A stretch of 37,211 bases of DNA from an uncultured Bacteroidota bacterium (GTDB taxonomy: Bacteria > Bacteroidota > Bacteroidia > Flavobacteriales > Flavobacteriaceae). This document shows positions 14,741 to 22,644 of this stretch, piece after piece. Positions within the stretch are counted from its first letter, which is position 1, and each line of letters begins with the position of its first letter. The notes under the pieces are model-generated. The model had not been told where the DNA came from. It ran no database searches and saw only the letters and a list, made by a program, of their open reading frames with translations. Location: contig CACIXU010000018.1 of NCBI GenBank assembly GCA_902590705.1, forward strand, positions 1 to 37,211, written 5' to 3'. A program made the translations under genes and the position numbers.

Positions 14741-17116
14741 TTACCTCCTTCTTCCTCCTTTACTTTGATACTCCATTGCCTCACCTTTTCCAAAGCCGTA
14801 ACTAAATCCTAATGAGAAAAAAGTTCCTGAGGTAGACCAGTTATTTACAATAAAATTACTTCTAATTGCTCTGCTTTCATTTACTCTAGTTCCAAAAATA
14901 TCCCTTACCATTAAATTAATAACACCTCTACCTTCTACAATTTTTTTGCGAACTCCAAAATTTATATTCCTACTAGGCCCTCTCTCACCATCAACGGTCC
15001 TATATTCTGATAAGTAATTTAAAGTCAACTCAATATCTAGATCTTTAGGAAATTTAATTTTTGATCTAAACTCGGAACTCCATCGGGTTCCATTAAAGTT
15101 AAAATTTTGGCTCCCCCATATTCCCCTCCTATTAAATCTGTTCAAATTAAAATCACTGGTGATTACAATTATTTTACTTACATCTAATTTTCCATTAATC
15201 TCAATTCCATTGGCATTACTTGTGCCTAAATTTTCAGGACTTCTTTTGCTAATGTTCTTTTCAAGCGAAGTTACATACGTAATTTTTTCAGTTGTATTTA
15301 GTTGATAAATACCACAATTAATTGATAATCCTGAGGTATTATATATGGCTGCTAACTCATAGGAATCAGAATATTCGGGTCTCAAGTCAGGATTTCCTGC
15401 GCTAATATTGAAATTGTTTCTAATATTAATAAAAGGGTTCAATTGCCATAGACTTGGACGATAAATTCTCCTAGAGTATCCCAATTGTAAGTATAATTTT
15501 TTAATCAATTTAAATGATGAATGGAGAGTTGGGAATAAGTCCGAAAAATCCCGTTTATTTAATAAATTAGAATTGACTAAATTAGTTTGGGTGATTGTAT
15601 GCTCCCTCCTTAATCCGAGTTTGATCCCCCATTTATCAGATTCAAATGATCCTGTTCCATAAAGACCAAAAACTTTTTGTCTAAAATCAAAAATATTGGT
15701 AAGCCCCTGATTAGGAACCCAAATTCCTACTTGTAGGTCTTGTACCTCAAAATCATTACTTAAATCATTATCTGTAAACTGAGCTCCCATCTCGATTTCC
15801 CATTTATCATAAAAAGGCTTTACGTAATCAAGTTTTACAGTATGACTGATTCGCCCAAAATCAGTCTTTGTTTTCTGATCATTAAATGTTGAACTTCCTA
15901 TAACTGTTTTATTTTCAAAATTAGAAGATTGCTCCTTTGTAAAAAGGTTGCCAGTTGCACTAAAAATTAATGTATGATCCTCATTATCTAAAAAATCTCT
16001 TTTGTAAATAAGCTCATACTGATATTTAGGGTTTCCTGCTACAGTTGTTTCATTTCGATCCCATTCGGAAATTAATTCAGTCACATTTTGAAATATTTTG
16101 ACATTAGTATTTGAAGGTTGATTTTCATCTTCAAATGCATAAAACCCTGAAAGCGTAATGACATTTTGCTTGTTAATATAATAGTCAGTTCCTAATATTA
16201 AATTATAATATTCTTCATTTCTGTAATCAGTACCTTTTGTTTTTAAAAGGTCTTTGGTAGTTAAACTATAATTAGAGTTCCTGAACATTGAAGGCAATTC
16301 CCTGTAACCATAACCTAACTGTGAAAAAACATTAAATTTTTCAGTCCTCCTATTTATGCTGAGACCTGCGCTATTGTTAAGTGGGCTACCATAGTTAAGT
16401 GTAAACGAACCGTTCAAGCCTTCTCTGTCCTCTTTTTTTATCACAATATTTATAATTCCAGCTGTTCCCTCAGCCTCATATTTAGCAGATGGATTCGTAA
16501 TCACTTCAACTTTCTCAATCATATCTGCCGTAATTGTTCCGAGTGCATTTCCTGATTGATCTGCAAGGACTGAGGGCTTTCCATTAATTAATATTTGTAC
16601 GCCCGAATTACCTCTTAAGCTAACCTCACCCTCAATGCTTACTGTTACAGAAGGAACGTTTTCTAACACCTCGTATGCGCTAGCACCTGTTGAGCTTAAG
16701 TCTTTGCCAACATTAAAAACGCGTTTGTCTAATCTGAATTCAGTGGTTGATTTCTCCGCTATTACTTCAACATCATTAAGGATGTTGATTTGTTCTTTTA
16801 AATAAATATATCCCAAATCAATATTGACAGATTTTTTATTTAATTCACTAAAAATTTTATCCTCATAGCCAATTAATTTTATTTCCAAAATGAAATCTTG
16901 TCTGTCGGTATAAATTTCGAAAAATCCTTGTCGATTAGAGGTAATACCAGTAATTATTTCGTTTGAAAAAACATCACGAATCAAAACAGTAGTGTTTTCA
17001 AGCGGGGCTTTTGAAATACTGTCTAAAACAAATCCACTAATAGTAGTAAATCCTTTTTGGGAGTGAGCGGTTAGTGAAATCAATAGTGAACTAAAAAAGA
17101 GAATGCTTTTTAACAA
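14741..17116 (-). CDS. TonB-dependent outer-membrane receptor (beta-barrel family)
   Basis: This 791-residue protein has a signal peptide (LLISLTAHSQ), a carboxypeptidase-regulatory-like domain at about residues 25-105 (ISGFVLDSISKAPLENTTVLI), and a plug at 120-230 with SAYEVLENVPSVTV, VSLRGNSGVQILINGKP and KVEVITNPSAKYEAEG. The remainder is the outer-membrane barrel of the Bacteroidota family (PELRP-like NPDLRPEYSDSYEL near residue 590). It should take up a ligand using TonB energy. It lacks the larger SusC layout and has no SusD partner. It is divergent from a sulfatase with a 197-base shared region, so a role in sulfated substrate uptake is plausible but unproven. Confidence 0.9.
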   Translation of the reverse strand: MLKSILFFSSLLISLTAHSQKGFTTISGFVLDSISKAPLENTTVLIRDVFSNEIITGITSNRQGFFEIYTDRQDFILEIKLIGYEDKIFSELNKKSVNIDLGYIYLKEQINILNDVEVIAEKSTTEFRLDKRVFNVGKDLSSTGASAYEVLENVPSVTVSIEGEVSLRGNSGVQILINGKPSVLADQSGNALGTITADMIEKVEVITNPSAKYEAEGTAGIINIVIKKEDREGLNGSFTLNYGSPLNNSAGLSINRRTEKFNVFSQLGYGYRELPSMFRNSNYSLTTKDLLKTKGTDYRNEEYYNLILGTDYYINKQNVITLSGFYAFEDENQPSNTNVKIFQNVTELISEWDRNETTVAGNPKYQYELIYKRDFLDNEDHTLIFSATGNLFTKEQSSNFENKTVIGSSTFNDQKTKTDFGRISHTVKLDYVKPFYDKWEIEMGAQFTDNDLSNDFEVQDLQVGIWVPNQGLTNIFDFRQKVFGLYGTGSFESDKWGIKLGLRREHTITQTNLVNSNLLNKRDFSDLFPTLHSSFKLIKKLYLQLGYSRRIYRPSLWQLNPFINIRNNFNISAGNPDLRPEYSDSYELAAIYNTSGLSINCGIYQLNTTEKITYVTSLEKNISKRSPENLGTSNANGIEINGKLDVSKIIVITSDFNLNRFNRRGIWGSQNFNFNGTRWSSEFRSKIKFPKDLDIELTLNYLSEYRTVDGERGPSRNINFGVRKKIVEGRGVINLMVRDIFGTRVNESRAIRSNFIVNNWSTSGTFFSLGFSYGFGKGEAMEYQSKGGRRR

Positions 17117-17168
17117 TATATCTGTTTTGTTTTTGACTGAAATTATGTGGAATCGTTTAATTTTTTTG

Positions 17169-17188
17169 AACTCTTTATAAATAGAGTT
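17169..17188. promoter_or_regulatory. Inverted repeat between the TonB receptor and sulfatase genes
   Basis: AACTCT and AGAGTT form a 6-bp inverted repeat with an eight-base spacer in the divergent region. It is a candidate operator shared by the two genes. The arms are short, so chance is possible. Confidence 0.3.
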
Positions 17189-17275
17189 TTCAAAGTTGAG
17201 AATTTTATTTAATTAATTTGTTAAATGAAATATTTTAAAACAAGAAAAAAATCAAAAAGTTCAAAAATTATGACT

Positions 17276-17283
17276 TATGTTTG
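17276..17283 (+). promoter_or_regulatory. Promoter -7 element of the second sulfatase gene
   Basis: TATGTTTG matches the Bacteroidota consensus TAnnTTTG exactly, 30 bases before the ATG. The -33 element is not clear. Confidence 0.45.
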
Positions 17284-17313
17284 TTTTTACCATCCTAAAA
17301 TAATTTAAAAAAA

Positions 17314-18807
17314 ATGAAAAAAATTCTGTTATGTGTTGGAGTTATTTTTTTAGCATATAGCTGTAAAAACAATAAAAAAACTTACAGGCAAGAATATGTC
17401 CAGCCTAATATTATCTATATCCTTGCAGATGATTTAGGCTATGGGGATGTAGGAGTATATGGACAACAAAATTTTGAAACTCCCAATTTGGATCGTTTGG
17501 CTTATGGTGGAATGAAGTTTCTTCAACATTACTCAGGCTCAACAGTATGTGCCCCTTCGCGCTCAGCCCTGATGACAGGCCAACATACTGGGCATACCTT
17601 TATAAGAGGAAATTCAGAAATGGGGTTTACCCTTGAAAAAGAGGGCCAGTACCCTCTTGCTACTGAAGAAATAACCGTTGCAGAAGTATTAAAAAAAGGT
17701 GGCTACGCTACTGGAGCCTTTGGGAAATGGGGGTTAGGTTACCCAGGGTCTGAAGGAGACCCTACTAAACAGGGCTTTGATGAGTTTTTTGGCTATAATT
17801 GTCAACGCGTAGCACACAACTACTACCCAACACATCTTTGGGATAATCTAATAAAAACCCCTTTAAAAGGAAATGACGGTAAAACAAAGGCAACTTATGC
17901 TCCATTTATAATTCACGAAAAAGCTCTTTCATTCATAGAAAAAAATAGAGCGCGTCCTTTTTTTATGTACTACCCGTCTGTAATCCCTCATGCGGAATTG
18001 GCAGCTCCTGAAAAATACATGAAAAAATTTAGAGGTAAATATATGCCTGAAAAGGAATATTTTAAAAAGAATTCTTCTTCACACTCTAAAGGAAGCCCTG
18101 AAGGTTTAAATAAATATAGTGTAGGTGGATACAATTCTCAAAATGAGAGTCATGCTGCTTTTGCTGCGATGGTTAATCTTCTAGACGATCAGGTTGGTCA
18201 GATTATTGATAAAGTTCATGAATTGGGAATTGCTGAAAAAACCCTAATTATTTTTTCTTCAGACAATGGTCCTCATCTTGAAGGAGGAGCTGATCCTGAT
18301 TATTTTGGAAGTAATGGCCCTTTGAGGGGCTACAAAAGAGATCTTTACGAAGGGGGAATAAGGGTGCCAACTATGGCATACTGGCCCTCACAAATCGCTC
18401 CTAACTCTTCATCGAATCATATCTCCGCTTTCTGGGACTTTTTCCCTACAGCAATTGAAATTGCAGGTCTTGATTACAATTCCTCAAAAATTGATGGAAT
18501 TTCATTTTTAGCTGAACTAAAGGGTCTGGATCAAAAAAAACACCCCTATTTGTACTGGGAATTTTTGGAAAGGGGTGGCAGACAAGCTGTTCGAATGAAT
18601 CAATGGAAAGGAGTCAGAATGAACATGTCCAAAAACCCAAATTCTCCAATAGAGCTTTATAATCTTCATGAAGATATTAAAGAGCAAGAAAATTTGGCTG
18701 CTCAATATCCTAAAGTGATAGAAGAGATGAGACAAATTATGAATAAAGAACACACTCCTTCGACAATTTTTCAATTTAAATTTGAAGAAAGTAAATCTGA
18801 AAATTAA
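17314..18807 (+). CDS. Secreted formylglycine-dependent sulfatase (lipoprotein)
   Basis: This 497-residue family S1 sulfatase has a lipoprotein signal ending LAYSC (Cys17). The metal-binding YILADDLGYGD is at residues 35-45, and CAPSR has the formylglycine Cys79. FGKWGLGYPGSEGDP replaces the more usual GKWHLG, a Gly where many members have His. SSDNGPHLEGG and LYEGGIRVP follow. The insert TIRG-like HTFIRGNSEMG after the active site suggests a subfamily different from the 12278 gene. It lies divergent from the TonB receptor and converges on the AraC regulator, sharing bases at their stop codons. The substrate is unknown. Confidence 0.92.
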   Translation: MKKILLCVGVIFLAYSCKNNKKTYRQEYVQPNIIYILADDLGYGDVGVYGQQNFETPNLDRLAYGGMKFLQHYSGSTVCAPSRSALMTGQHTGHTFIRGNSEMGFTLEKEGQYPLATEEITVAEVLKKGGYATGAFGKWGLGYPGSEGDPTKQGFDEFFGYNCQRVAHNYYPTHLWDNLIKTPLKGNDGKTKATYAPFIIHEKALSFIEKNRARPFFMYYPSVIPHAELAAPEKYMKKFRGKYMPEKEYFKKNSSSHSKGSPEGLNKYSVGGYNSQNESHAAFAAMVNLLDDQVGQIIDKVHELGIAEKTLIIFSSDNGPHLEGGADPDYFGSNGPLRGYKRDLYEGGIRVPTMAYWPSQIAPNSSSNHISAFWDFFPTAIEIAGLDYNSSKIDGISFLAELKGLDQKKHPYLYWEFLERGGRQAVRMNQWKGVRMNMSKNPNSPIELYNLHEDIKEQENLAAQYPKVIEEMRQIMNKEHTPSTIFQFKFEESKSEN

Positions 18808-19676
18808 AGATCAATGTTATTGAAAATTTGATCTCGATAGGCATTAGGTGTATGGCTCGTTATTCTTTTAAAGTTTCTAAAAAAATTTGATAGGTTATTA
18901 AATCCACTTTCGTAACATATAGATTTAACGTCCTGATCTGTCTCTGCTAATAGTTTAGTAGCATGATTAATACGGTACTCATTTAAGAAAGAAGTAAACG
19001 TTTTGCTGGTGCTCTTTTTAAAAAACCTACAAAACGATTGTGGAGTCATATAAACCTTATCTGCAATATCATTCAGTACAATCTGATCCATAAAATTATC
19101 CCTTATATAATTAAAAATAATCTTTAGACGTTTATTCTCCATTGGACTGCTAATAAATGCATACCCGTTTGCATTCAGAATTTGCTTTTCTTTATGTTGC
19201 GACAAATCATAGAGTATTTTAATAAAAGTTAAAAGACCGTCCAATTGGGTTTCATATTTAAGCCCTTCCATTCTAATACCAATGTCGTCTTTAATTGGGC
19301 CACTAAAGGCGATTCCTTTCTCAGAAAGCATTAGTAAATGATTAATTGATTTTAATTCCTCAATACTATCAAAAGCATTCTTAAAAATATCCTGATTGAA
19401 TTGAATGACAATTTCTTTCTGACCAACTTCAAAACCTTTAGTAAAACCAGTATGAGGCAAATACGATCCAACTAAAACTAAGTCACCATCTGTATAGTTC
19501 GAAAGATGAGTTCCAACCTGCCTTTTACCTACCCCGGAATTTACATATACCAACTCCAGCTCTTGGTGATAGTGCCATTTTAATTTATTATTATTTGGAG
19601 AATTAATGTCATATGATTCGTACTTGTAAGAATGTCCTAAATCTGGAGAAATAGATTCGTAGTCGGGTTTTAACAT
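18804..19676 (-). CDS. AraC-family transcription regulator
   Basis: This 290-residue regulator has an N-terminal cupin-like sensing domain (WHYHQELELVYVNSG at about residues 34-48, GDLVLVGSYLPHTG at 68-81) and a C-terminal double helix-turn-helix at 185-285 (LNDIADKVYMTPQSFCRFFKKS, then VKSICYESGFNNLSNFFRNFK). It has no signal peptide, so it is cytoplasmic. Regulators of this type respond to small ligands such as sugars. Its stop overlaps that of the sulfatase at 17314. The nearby sulfatases and TonB receptor are plausible targets, by position only. Confidence 0.88.
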   Translation of the reverse strand: MLKPDYESISPDLGHSYKYESYDINSPNNNKLKWHYHQELELVYVNSGVGKRQVGTHLSNYTDGDLVLVGSYLPHTGFTKGFEVGQKEIVIQFNQDIFKNAFDSIEELKSINHLLMLSEKGIAFSGPIKDDIGIRMEGLKYETQLDGLLTFIKILYDLSQHKEKQILNANGYAFISSPMENKRLKIIFNYIRDNFMDQIVLNDIADKVYMTPQSFCRFFKKSTSKTFTSFLNEYRINHATKLLAETDQDVKSICYESGFNNLSNFFRNFKRITSHTPNAYRDQIFNNIDL

Positions 19677-19774
19677 CAGACAAATATTTTATTAAAATTA
19701 CTATTAATGTCGTTTATTGTCAAATAAAGATTAATAAATCTATAAAAAAAACAATTTTGTATATTCGGCAGTTT

Positions 19775-19799
19775 TTTTTTTGAGGAAAGCTCAAAAAAA
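19775..19799. other. Perfect hairpin in the region upstream of the AraC gene
   Basis: TTTTTTTGAG and CTCAAAAAAA pair perfectly around GAAAG, so it could form a terminator-like hairpin on either strand. No gene ends here: it lies in the 371-base gap between the AraC start and the DUF2452 start. It could attenuate the AraC leader or terminate an unannotated small RNA. Confidence 0.4.
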
Positions 19800-19840
19800 T
19801 TAAGATTTATAATATAATATCTTTTTGAAATTGTTTTTTA

Positions 19841-19901
19841 TCGCTAATTGTTAAAAGCAAGTAATGCGTGTTACAATTTTTAACAATTTAGTTTTTAGCG
19901 A
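19841..19901. other. Long imperfect inverted repeat, possible structured RNA or operator
   Basis: Outer arms TCGCT (19841-19845) and AGCGA (19897-19901) flank a perfect 11-bp pair AATTGTTAAAA (19846-19856) / TTTTAACAATT (19878-19888). Inside, GTAA and TTAC pair around TGCGTG. The right side carries an eight-base bulge. It is upstream of both the AraC gene (minus) and the DUF2452 promoter (plus). No coding potential was seen. Confidence 0.45.
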
Positions 19902-20026
19902 CTTTTTTCTTAACTGTAAAATTAATTTAGTAATTGGTTAAAATTAGATGGATAAGGTTTAACCCTTACAGTAAAAAAATTATTGGTACGCCAGCTAAAA
20001 CAATTTCTTTGCTTGTAATAAGTCAT

Positions 20027-20034
20027 TATCTTTG
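20027..20034 (+). promoter_or_regulatory. Promoter -7 element of the DUF2452 gene
   Basis: TATCTTTG matches TAnnTTTG exactly. It lies inside the frame that an upstream ATG at 19934 would use and 14 bases before the TTG at 20048, so it favours the shorter protein. Confidence 0.55.
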
Positions 20035-20047
20035 CAAAAAAAATAGT

Positions 20048-20461
20048 TTGAAAAATAAAAAGCCAGACAAAGTTGTTTGGGATGAGAATCAAGAGAAGTA
20101 TGTGGCAAAATTACTTCCCTATGGCTCTGAGTTAAATAGTCCTGTAATTGAAGTTCCTAACGTTGATATTTTTAAAAAAAGGGGGGTAGAAAAAGTTTCT
20201 AAACAATTTAATGCTGAACTTATTGATTTAAAGAAAAAGATAACACGTTTTGTTAAAGAGGCTAGCGACACGCAAAAGGTTTACTCGGCAAAATTCAAGT
20301 TTGAACCAATAGTAGGAGAAGTATATTTTTTATACTTCGGGAAAAAAGAAAACTACTTATCACTTATACCTCCTGAAAATTGGAAAAAAAAGTTCATTGG
20401 GGCTTTCCGCCTAAACTCTGAATATAAGTGGGAACAAGTTGATTGGAAATCTACTACCTGA
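20048..20461 (+). CDS. DUF2452 domain protein
   Basis: This encodes about 137 residues of a small cytoplasmic family found in Bacteroidota. Signatures are KKPDKVVWDENQEKYVAKLLPYG at the N-terminus, FEPIVGEVYFLYFGKKENYLSLIPPENW in the middle, and FIGAFRLNSEYKWEQVDW at the end. I chose the TTG at 20048 because it puts the family's conserved N-terminus at the start and lies just after a TATCTTTG promoter. An ATG at 19934 would add 38 residues not typical of the family. Its 3' end overlaps the CAP-domain gene by eight bases, tail to tail. Function is unknown. Confidence 0.75.
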   Translation: MKNKKPDKVVWDENQEKYVAKLLPYGSELNSPVIEVPNVDIFKKRGVEKVSKQFNAELIDLKKKITRFVKEASDTQKVYSAKFKFEPIVGEVYFLYFGKKENYLSLIPPENWKKKFIGAFRLNSEYKWEQVDWKSTT

Positions 20462-20981
20462 AATTTTGAGTTCCATATACCATTCCTGAATCATCAAAAA
20501 ACAAACCAACCCCTAAATAAGTATAATCACCTAAAATATTTTTGTAATGCGGTTTGCTATTTTTCCACCCCAAAACCATACAATCAGTTAGGCTTGATTC
20601 GCTTTGAGTATCCCCACAGCCTATAACATTTTCAAACCAAGGTGTCCTAGCAATGTTTTCAGCAATACCAAAATAACGACCTTCTTTTTTTACCCAAGGA
20701 TTAAGTCCTTTTTTTTCTGCCCGCTCAATTGGATTTAACCCCTCGTGATCTACATGTGAATAAAAATGGTGTTCAACCATATTTACACTATGATATTGAG
20801 CTAAGTCCATTAAAGAATCTAGCGGTCTTAAAGCTGAATATCCTGCCAAAACTCTCAATTCATTTGTTTTTTCGAAAATCATTTGTCTCATAGACTCCAA
20901 GTTACCTTGTGCATGTGATAAGGAGGGGCCCGTAATAACAAATAAAATCCAAAATAACTTTAAAAGGTTCTGTTTCTTCAT
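20454..20981 (-). CDS. Secreted CAP-domain (SCP/PR1-like) protein
   Basis: This 175-residue protein has a signal peptide (LLKLFWILFVITGPSLSHAQ) and a CAP domain over the rest. Signatures include TNELRVLAGYSALRPLDSLMDLAQYHSVNMVEHHFYSHVDHEG, GIAENIAR and MVLGWKNSKPHYKNIL, with the family's two His and two acidic residues visible. Bacterial CAP proteins are secreted and their activities are poorly defined. Two extra Cys (near CGDTQSESSLTDC) may form a disulfide. It is divergent from rbfA with 46 bases between their starts. Confidence 0.85.
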   Translation of the reverse strand: MKKQNLLKLFWILFVITGPSLSHAQGNLESMRQMIFEKTNELRVLAGYSALRPLDSLMDLAQYHSVNMVEHHFYSHVDHEGLNPIERAEKKGLNPWVKKEGRYFGIAENIARTPWFENVIGCGDTQSESSLTDCMVLGWKNSKPHYKNILGDYTYLGVGLFFDDSGMVYGTQNFR

Positions 20982-21014
20982 TTTTTAAATTTAAGGATAA
21001 TTCCAAGGAATCCC

Positions 21015-21022
21015 TACTTTTG
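21015..21022 (+). promoter_or_regulatory. Promoter -7 element of rbfA
   Basis: TACTTTTG matches TAnnTTTG and ends only five bases before the ATG at 21028. A start of transcription at the usual distance would give a leaderless or nearly leaderless mRNA. Confidence 0.45.
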
Positions 21023-21027
21023 TTAAA

Positions 21028-21432
21028 ATGGGAACTCAACAAACACCTAGACAAAAAAAAATTGCTGCTGCGCTTCAGAAAGAATTGTCCAATATGCTTC
21101 AAGGAACTATAAGAGAACAAGGTATAACTAATCTATTAGTTTCTGTAACAAAAGTATATGTTACAACAGACCTTTCTTTGGCAAAAATTTTTCTGAGTAT
21201 TTTTCCAAAAAACAAAGCAAAAATATACCTCAATAGTATTCAAGAAAATGCTTTTCAGATTAACTGTGATTTAGCATCTCGAATGAGAAATCAACTGCGA
21301 AAAATGCCTAAGTTCTACTTTTATATGGATGACTCTCTGGATTATATTGAGGAAATAGAAAATGCTATGAAAAAACCGCAGAATCCAATCGATAAATGTG
21401 AATTTCTTTCTGAAAAACAAAAAAATAAATAA
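21028..21432 (+). CDS. rbfA: Ribosome-binding factor A
   Basis: This 134-residue cytoplasmic protein binds the 30S subunit and helps mature the 3' end and decoding region of 16S rRNA. The N-terminus RQKKIAAALQKELSNMLQ and the central SVTKVYVTTDLSLAKIFLSIF follow the family's KH-like fold, and RMRNQLRKMPKFYFYMDDSLDYIEEIE matches its conserved C-terminal half. Length is typical. The permease gene begins at the base after its stop, an arrangement implying translational coupling. Confidence 0.93.
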   Translation: MGTQQTPRQKKIAAALQKELSNMLQGTIREQGITNLLVSVTKVYVTTDLSLAKIFLSIFPKNKAKIYLNSIQENAFQINCDLASRMRNQLRKMPKFYFYMDDSLDYIEEIENAMKKPQNPIDKCEFLSEKQKNK

Positions 21433-22644
21433 ATGTCCCTTGTTTTTAGAATTGCTTGGCGATATTTTTTTTCGAAAAGTACTCAAACTGTTGTCAATCG
21501 AATCAATAACATTGCCCTATTGGTTATCATTGTTGCTTCTGCTTCCTTAATGATCGTTCTCAGTGCTTTTTCTGGGCTTAGAGAATTTGGCCTTTCTTTC
21601 TCAAGTGTTTTTGATCCCGATTACAAAGTTCTCCCACTTCAAGGAAAAATAATTTTAGTAGATAGTAATACTCTAAAGAAATTAAAAAGACTTTCTTTGA
21701 TTGAAAATATTTCTGCAATATTAGAGGATAAAGTGTATTTGTCCTTTAACGATAAAAGCCAAGTAGCTTATCTTAAAGGCGTAAGTCCTGATTACTTATC
21801 TGTTATTCCAGCTGACTCACTTATAGCTGTTGGAGAGTGGTTAATTCCTGATACAAATTGTGTGGTAGCAGGATATAGCATTGGAGCGTCAATGGATTTA
21901 GGTGTTTATGATTACACTGATTTTCTCAATATCAGTTTCCCACAAAATTCCCATCAAAAAAATTTAAGACAAAGTCCTTTTTTAACTGAAAGGGCAGTAA
22001 CCGTTGGCTTATATCAAATTAGTGAGGACATAGACAAAAAATATGTCTTTAGCAATATTAATTTTGCCCGAAAACTTTTTCAATATCCAAAAAACGCTTA
22101 CTCCGCAATAGAAATTCAAACAAAACCAAATATTTCATATAAGGCCCTTTATGTTGAATTAGAGAAGCTGATTGAAGGTGAATTTATCTTAAAAGACCGG
22201 GCTGCATTAAATAGTGCATTATATAAAATGTTAAACACTGAAAATGTTGCAGTATACTTAATATTTACTTTGGTCTTGGTTATTGCAATGTTTAATGTTA
22301 TCGGGGCGTTGATAATGATGATTTTGGATAAAAAGAGTGAAATTAAAGTTTTAAATGCTATGGGAGCAACGCATGAAAAACTGAGAGGTATATTTTTCCT
22401 TTTAGGAGTATTAATTAGTCTTATTGGTGGCGCAATTGGTATTTTTATTGCCTCAATAGCCATAATTATTCAGCAAGCAAGGCCTTTTCTTCAAGTTCCA
22501 GGGACTTCTTTGCCATATCCAGTCAAGTGGGAATTTGACAACTTTATTCTTGTAGTTCTTACACTATTTACGCTAGGGATCTTTACCTCTGCGTGGGCTA
22601 GTAGAGGATTAAAGAAACTATCTATGACCAAGCTGGATCAATAA
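21433..22644 (+). CDS. LolC/E-like ABC transporter permease (FtsX family)
   Basis: This 403-residue inner-membrane protein has one N-terminal membrane segment (about residues 22-45), a periplasmic MacB-like domain, and three C-terminal segments near 270-295, 318-345 and 370-390. That is the LolC/LolE/MacB topology. The sequence IDKKSEI-like MILDKKSEIKVLNAMGATHEKLRGIFFLLG is the FtsX-domain hallmark. Such proteins move lipoproteins or other hydrophobic molecules from the membrane. No ATPase is encoded next to it, so the partner must be elsewhere. It directly follows rbfA and overlaps dusB by 23 bases, tail to tail. Confidence 0.85.
   Translation: MSLVFRIAWRYFFSKSTQTVVNRINNIALLVIIVASASLMIVLSAFSGLREFGLSFSSVFDPDYKVLPLQGKIILVDSNTLKKLKRLSLIENISAILEDKVYLSFNDKSQVAYLKGVSPDYLSVIPADSLIAVGEWLIPDTNCVVAGYSIGASMDLGVYDYTDFLNISFPQNSHQKNLRQSPFLTERAVTVGLYQISEDIDKKYVFSNINFARKLFQYPKNAYSAIEIQTKPNISYKALYVELEKLIEGEFILKDRAALNSALYKMLNTENVAVYLIFTLVLVIAMFNVIGALIMMILDKKSEIKVLNAMGATHEKLRGIFFLLGVLISLIGGAIGIFIASIAIIIQQARPFLQVPGTSLPYPVKWEFDNFILVVLTLFTLGIFTSAWASRGLKKLSMTKLDQ

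Noticed and set aside
19782-19789. GAGGAAAG, which resembles part of the RNase P RNA core
   Set aside because: The rest of the RNase P RNA signature (GAGGAAAGTCC and the distal ACAGAA region) is absent nearby, and the match is explained by the 19775-19799 hairpin.
22149-22463. Minus-strand open frame of 104 codons inside the LolC/E-like permease
   Set aside because: The plus-strand frame has membrane topology and FtsX-domain motifs; the antisense frame is low complexity and has no start context or domain.
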